Shown here: in pieces, positions 62,363 through 64,000 of the stretch
Layout: every line of letters begins with the position of its first letter
Numbering within the stretch: position 1 is the first letter of the stretch
The notes under the pieces: model-generated
Database searches by the model: none
Seen by the model: only the letters and a program-made list of their open reading frames with translations
What the model was told of the DNA's origin: nothing
Program-made: the position numbers and the translations under genes
Source of the DNA: Paramecium tetraurelia
Lineage: Eukaryota; Ciliophora; Oligohymenophorea; Peniculida; Parameciidae
Direction: 5' to 3'
DNA: 64,000 nucleotides
Assembly (NCBI RefSeq): GCF_000165425.1
Contig: NW_001799166.1
Span: forward strand, 64,459 to 128,458

Positions 62363-64000
62363 TCATTTTAATTCTTAATTTAAGGCTAACTGCTTTAAAA
62401 ATCTCTAGAAAGATTCATCTCCTAATACTATCTATTGTGGTACTAAATATACAATCCTTCTTAACATAGCATATTCCTTTACTAATAGATTCTTGAGTAT
62501 AAACACAACAACTAATAGGAAAATAATCAAATAGCAAAAAAATATAACCGTAATTATGAGAGTGAATTCATTTTATTCGGTGGTAATTTATTTCAATCCT
62601 ACCTAAAATTCATCTGAAATCCTAAAAAATGATCTAATAACTATTTAAGACCCTTCTAATTCATACAGATTTACTTCAGCTCTTTTAGTAAAATTATTAA
62701 CAGCCTATTAACTTTTAATTTGACTTGACATAAAATTAAGAACTGATATTTAACCTGTTTTTAATAGGCCATCAAATGATTTTTCACAATACAATGACAT
62801 AAAATTGAGATATATCTAAAAATAATAAAATAGAAATTACTTAATCCACAAATTCGCAGAGATCATGAGTTTACTAATATTCAAAAAAAGAAATAAATTA
62901 GTCAGATAATAAATATTTATCTGCCTAAAAGGAACTTGTAAAAACTAAATATTGTTAAATATTAGTTTATGCTTTGTCAATTAGTAAATATGCTCTATCT
63001 AAATCGTAAGCTGTTAAATAAGTAAAATTTTTCCATCTTAACAAATGTTCTCTGTACATATACATTGATCCACTTCTGAATTTTAAATTTTATATCATAA
63101 AGTAAAAATCTGCTGTGTCATCATACTTACTTATATATTCATTTGTTTTAATTTAAATAACTATTATATAAACTGAAAATATGCAAGCTACAAAAGTCAA
63201 AAACACCAAAATATTTCTTCTTGCAAATTTAATTGACGCATCATTTTCTACGATTTTCTTTGCATTTTAGATTTTGTTTAAAGCCACATAATTATTCATC
63301 ATTTATTCTTAGCGTTGAAGATCAAACTAATATGAGTATATAAATTCTTAATTTGCAGTAATCAATTTCTATAATTGATTAAGTTTGTCAATTTCCAATT
63401 GTACTTTTTATTTATCAACAAAATTTAATAACTATAAAAATCGATCATATAACTTATAATATTGATGAAATTCACTCATAAGAAAAATTGAGTTGATTAT
63501 TATAATTAGGGCAAAAAATAAACAAATTATTTACCATTTGATTCCTACATTTCTACTTCTATTTTTAGAATATTATAATATATCATTTGTAATGCCTTCA
63601 AGTTTATCTTGGATATTATAATAATTTGAAAAAAGAAAAACTTAATAAGGTTAGCCTGCTGTGCTCTGTCTCTTTTAAAATGTTCTCATTTATGCAAATT
63701 AATATTGTAGTATAATCAATAAACATTCTCTAAATGTCTTAGGTTCCATAGCATAATTTTCTGTATCATTGTTTCTCATAAATAGTAGTGTCATCTCCTC
63801 TTCATCTAAAAACATTTTCAAATAATCATTGTCTAGTTAATGATAAAAACTGTCTCTCAATTCGTAATATCCAAATTAAATATTTAGATAGTATGGTTCA
63901 GTCAAATTTGTAACTTTGCTAGTAGGAATAAATCCTTCTCTTGCCATCTATTGATATGAAGTGATAGTATTTCTCATTGAGAAAAATAAATCATGAGGTC
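62363..64000 (-). CDS. tmcB-like multi-TM PAS protein, copy D (5' part beyond the window)
   Basis: The C-terminal about 540 residues of a third or fourth family member; the frame is open to the right edge. One 25-nt intron (62816-62840) sits at the same place as in copy C. Recognisable: DLFFSMRNTITSYQQM and FIPTSK in the first extracellular-like domain; TM; coiled coil; TM; the LYCEKSFDGLLKTG-type domain; and the final TM followed by RIVYLVPQQIVLGDESF and FLKQLALNQELK at the stop. Close to copy C in this half but clearly diverged, unlike the C/C' pair. Confidence 0.7.

Overview
This window is macronuclear DNA of a ciliate, almost certainly a Paramecium. Long reading frames run through TAA and TAG at conserved positions and end only at TGA, so TAA/TAG encode Gln. 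The genes are split by very short introns: I see about 50, of 19-35 nt, nearly all GT(A)...(T)AG, and removing them restores recognisable proteins. DNA is about 70% A+T, genes are densely packed on both strands, and one 150-N gap marks a draft scaffold. All CDS spans below run from start codon to TGA and include introns. Intron positions are given in the entries, and in almost every case the spliced length is an exact multiple of three.

Layout. 1-9.9 kb: the 3' part of a V-ATPase accessory (ATP6AP2-like) protein, Utp18 (minus), an unknown Gln-rich protein, TRAPP II subunit Trs120/TRAPPC9, and APRT. 10.8-21.8 kb: a dual-specificity phosphatase, a PH-like/pseudokinase protein (minus), a 2,387-residue USP9X/FAF-type deubiquitinase, and a coiled-coil protein. 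22.4-26.9 kb: two related small HTH proteins bracketing an N-formylglutamate amidohydrolase-like enzyme, an LSM14-type Sm protein and ribosomal protein uS14/S29. 28.5-37 kb: an atypical MAP kinase, a type III beta PI 4-kinase, a DNase II-like nuclease, a small basic orphan and a MAK/ICK (RCK) ciliary kinase. 37.4-44.7 kb: a TMEM145/GPR180-type 7TM protein, aconitase/IRP and an unknown protein (all minus), then CCT5 (plus). 44.8-64 kb is all minus strand: a secreted C39-like pseudo-peptidase, a TPR protein, and a tandem cluster of very large multi-TM, PAS-containing proteins of the ciliate 'tiny macrocysts B-like' (tmcB) type. That cluster has one complete intronless copy, one copy with a single 1-nt frame problem, one copy cut by the gap, and one copy running off the right end.

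Most genes are housekeeping: rRNA processing, vesicle tethering, purine salvage, protein folding, ubiquitin turnover, TCA cycle and phosphoinositide/MAPK/RCK signalling. There is no operon logic, and neighbours look functionally unrelated.

The most unusual parts are the tmcB cluster with a 3.2-kb near-identical direct duplication on both sides of the gap, the C39-like protein that has lost its catalytic residues, the paired HTH genes sharing an identically placed 28-nt intron, a DNase II with a Gly/Asp/Lys-rich insertion, and three genes (aconitase, TMEM145-like, tmcB copy C) whose conserved sequence continues across a small frame-shifting insertion.
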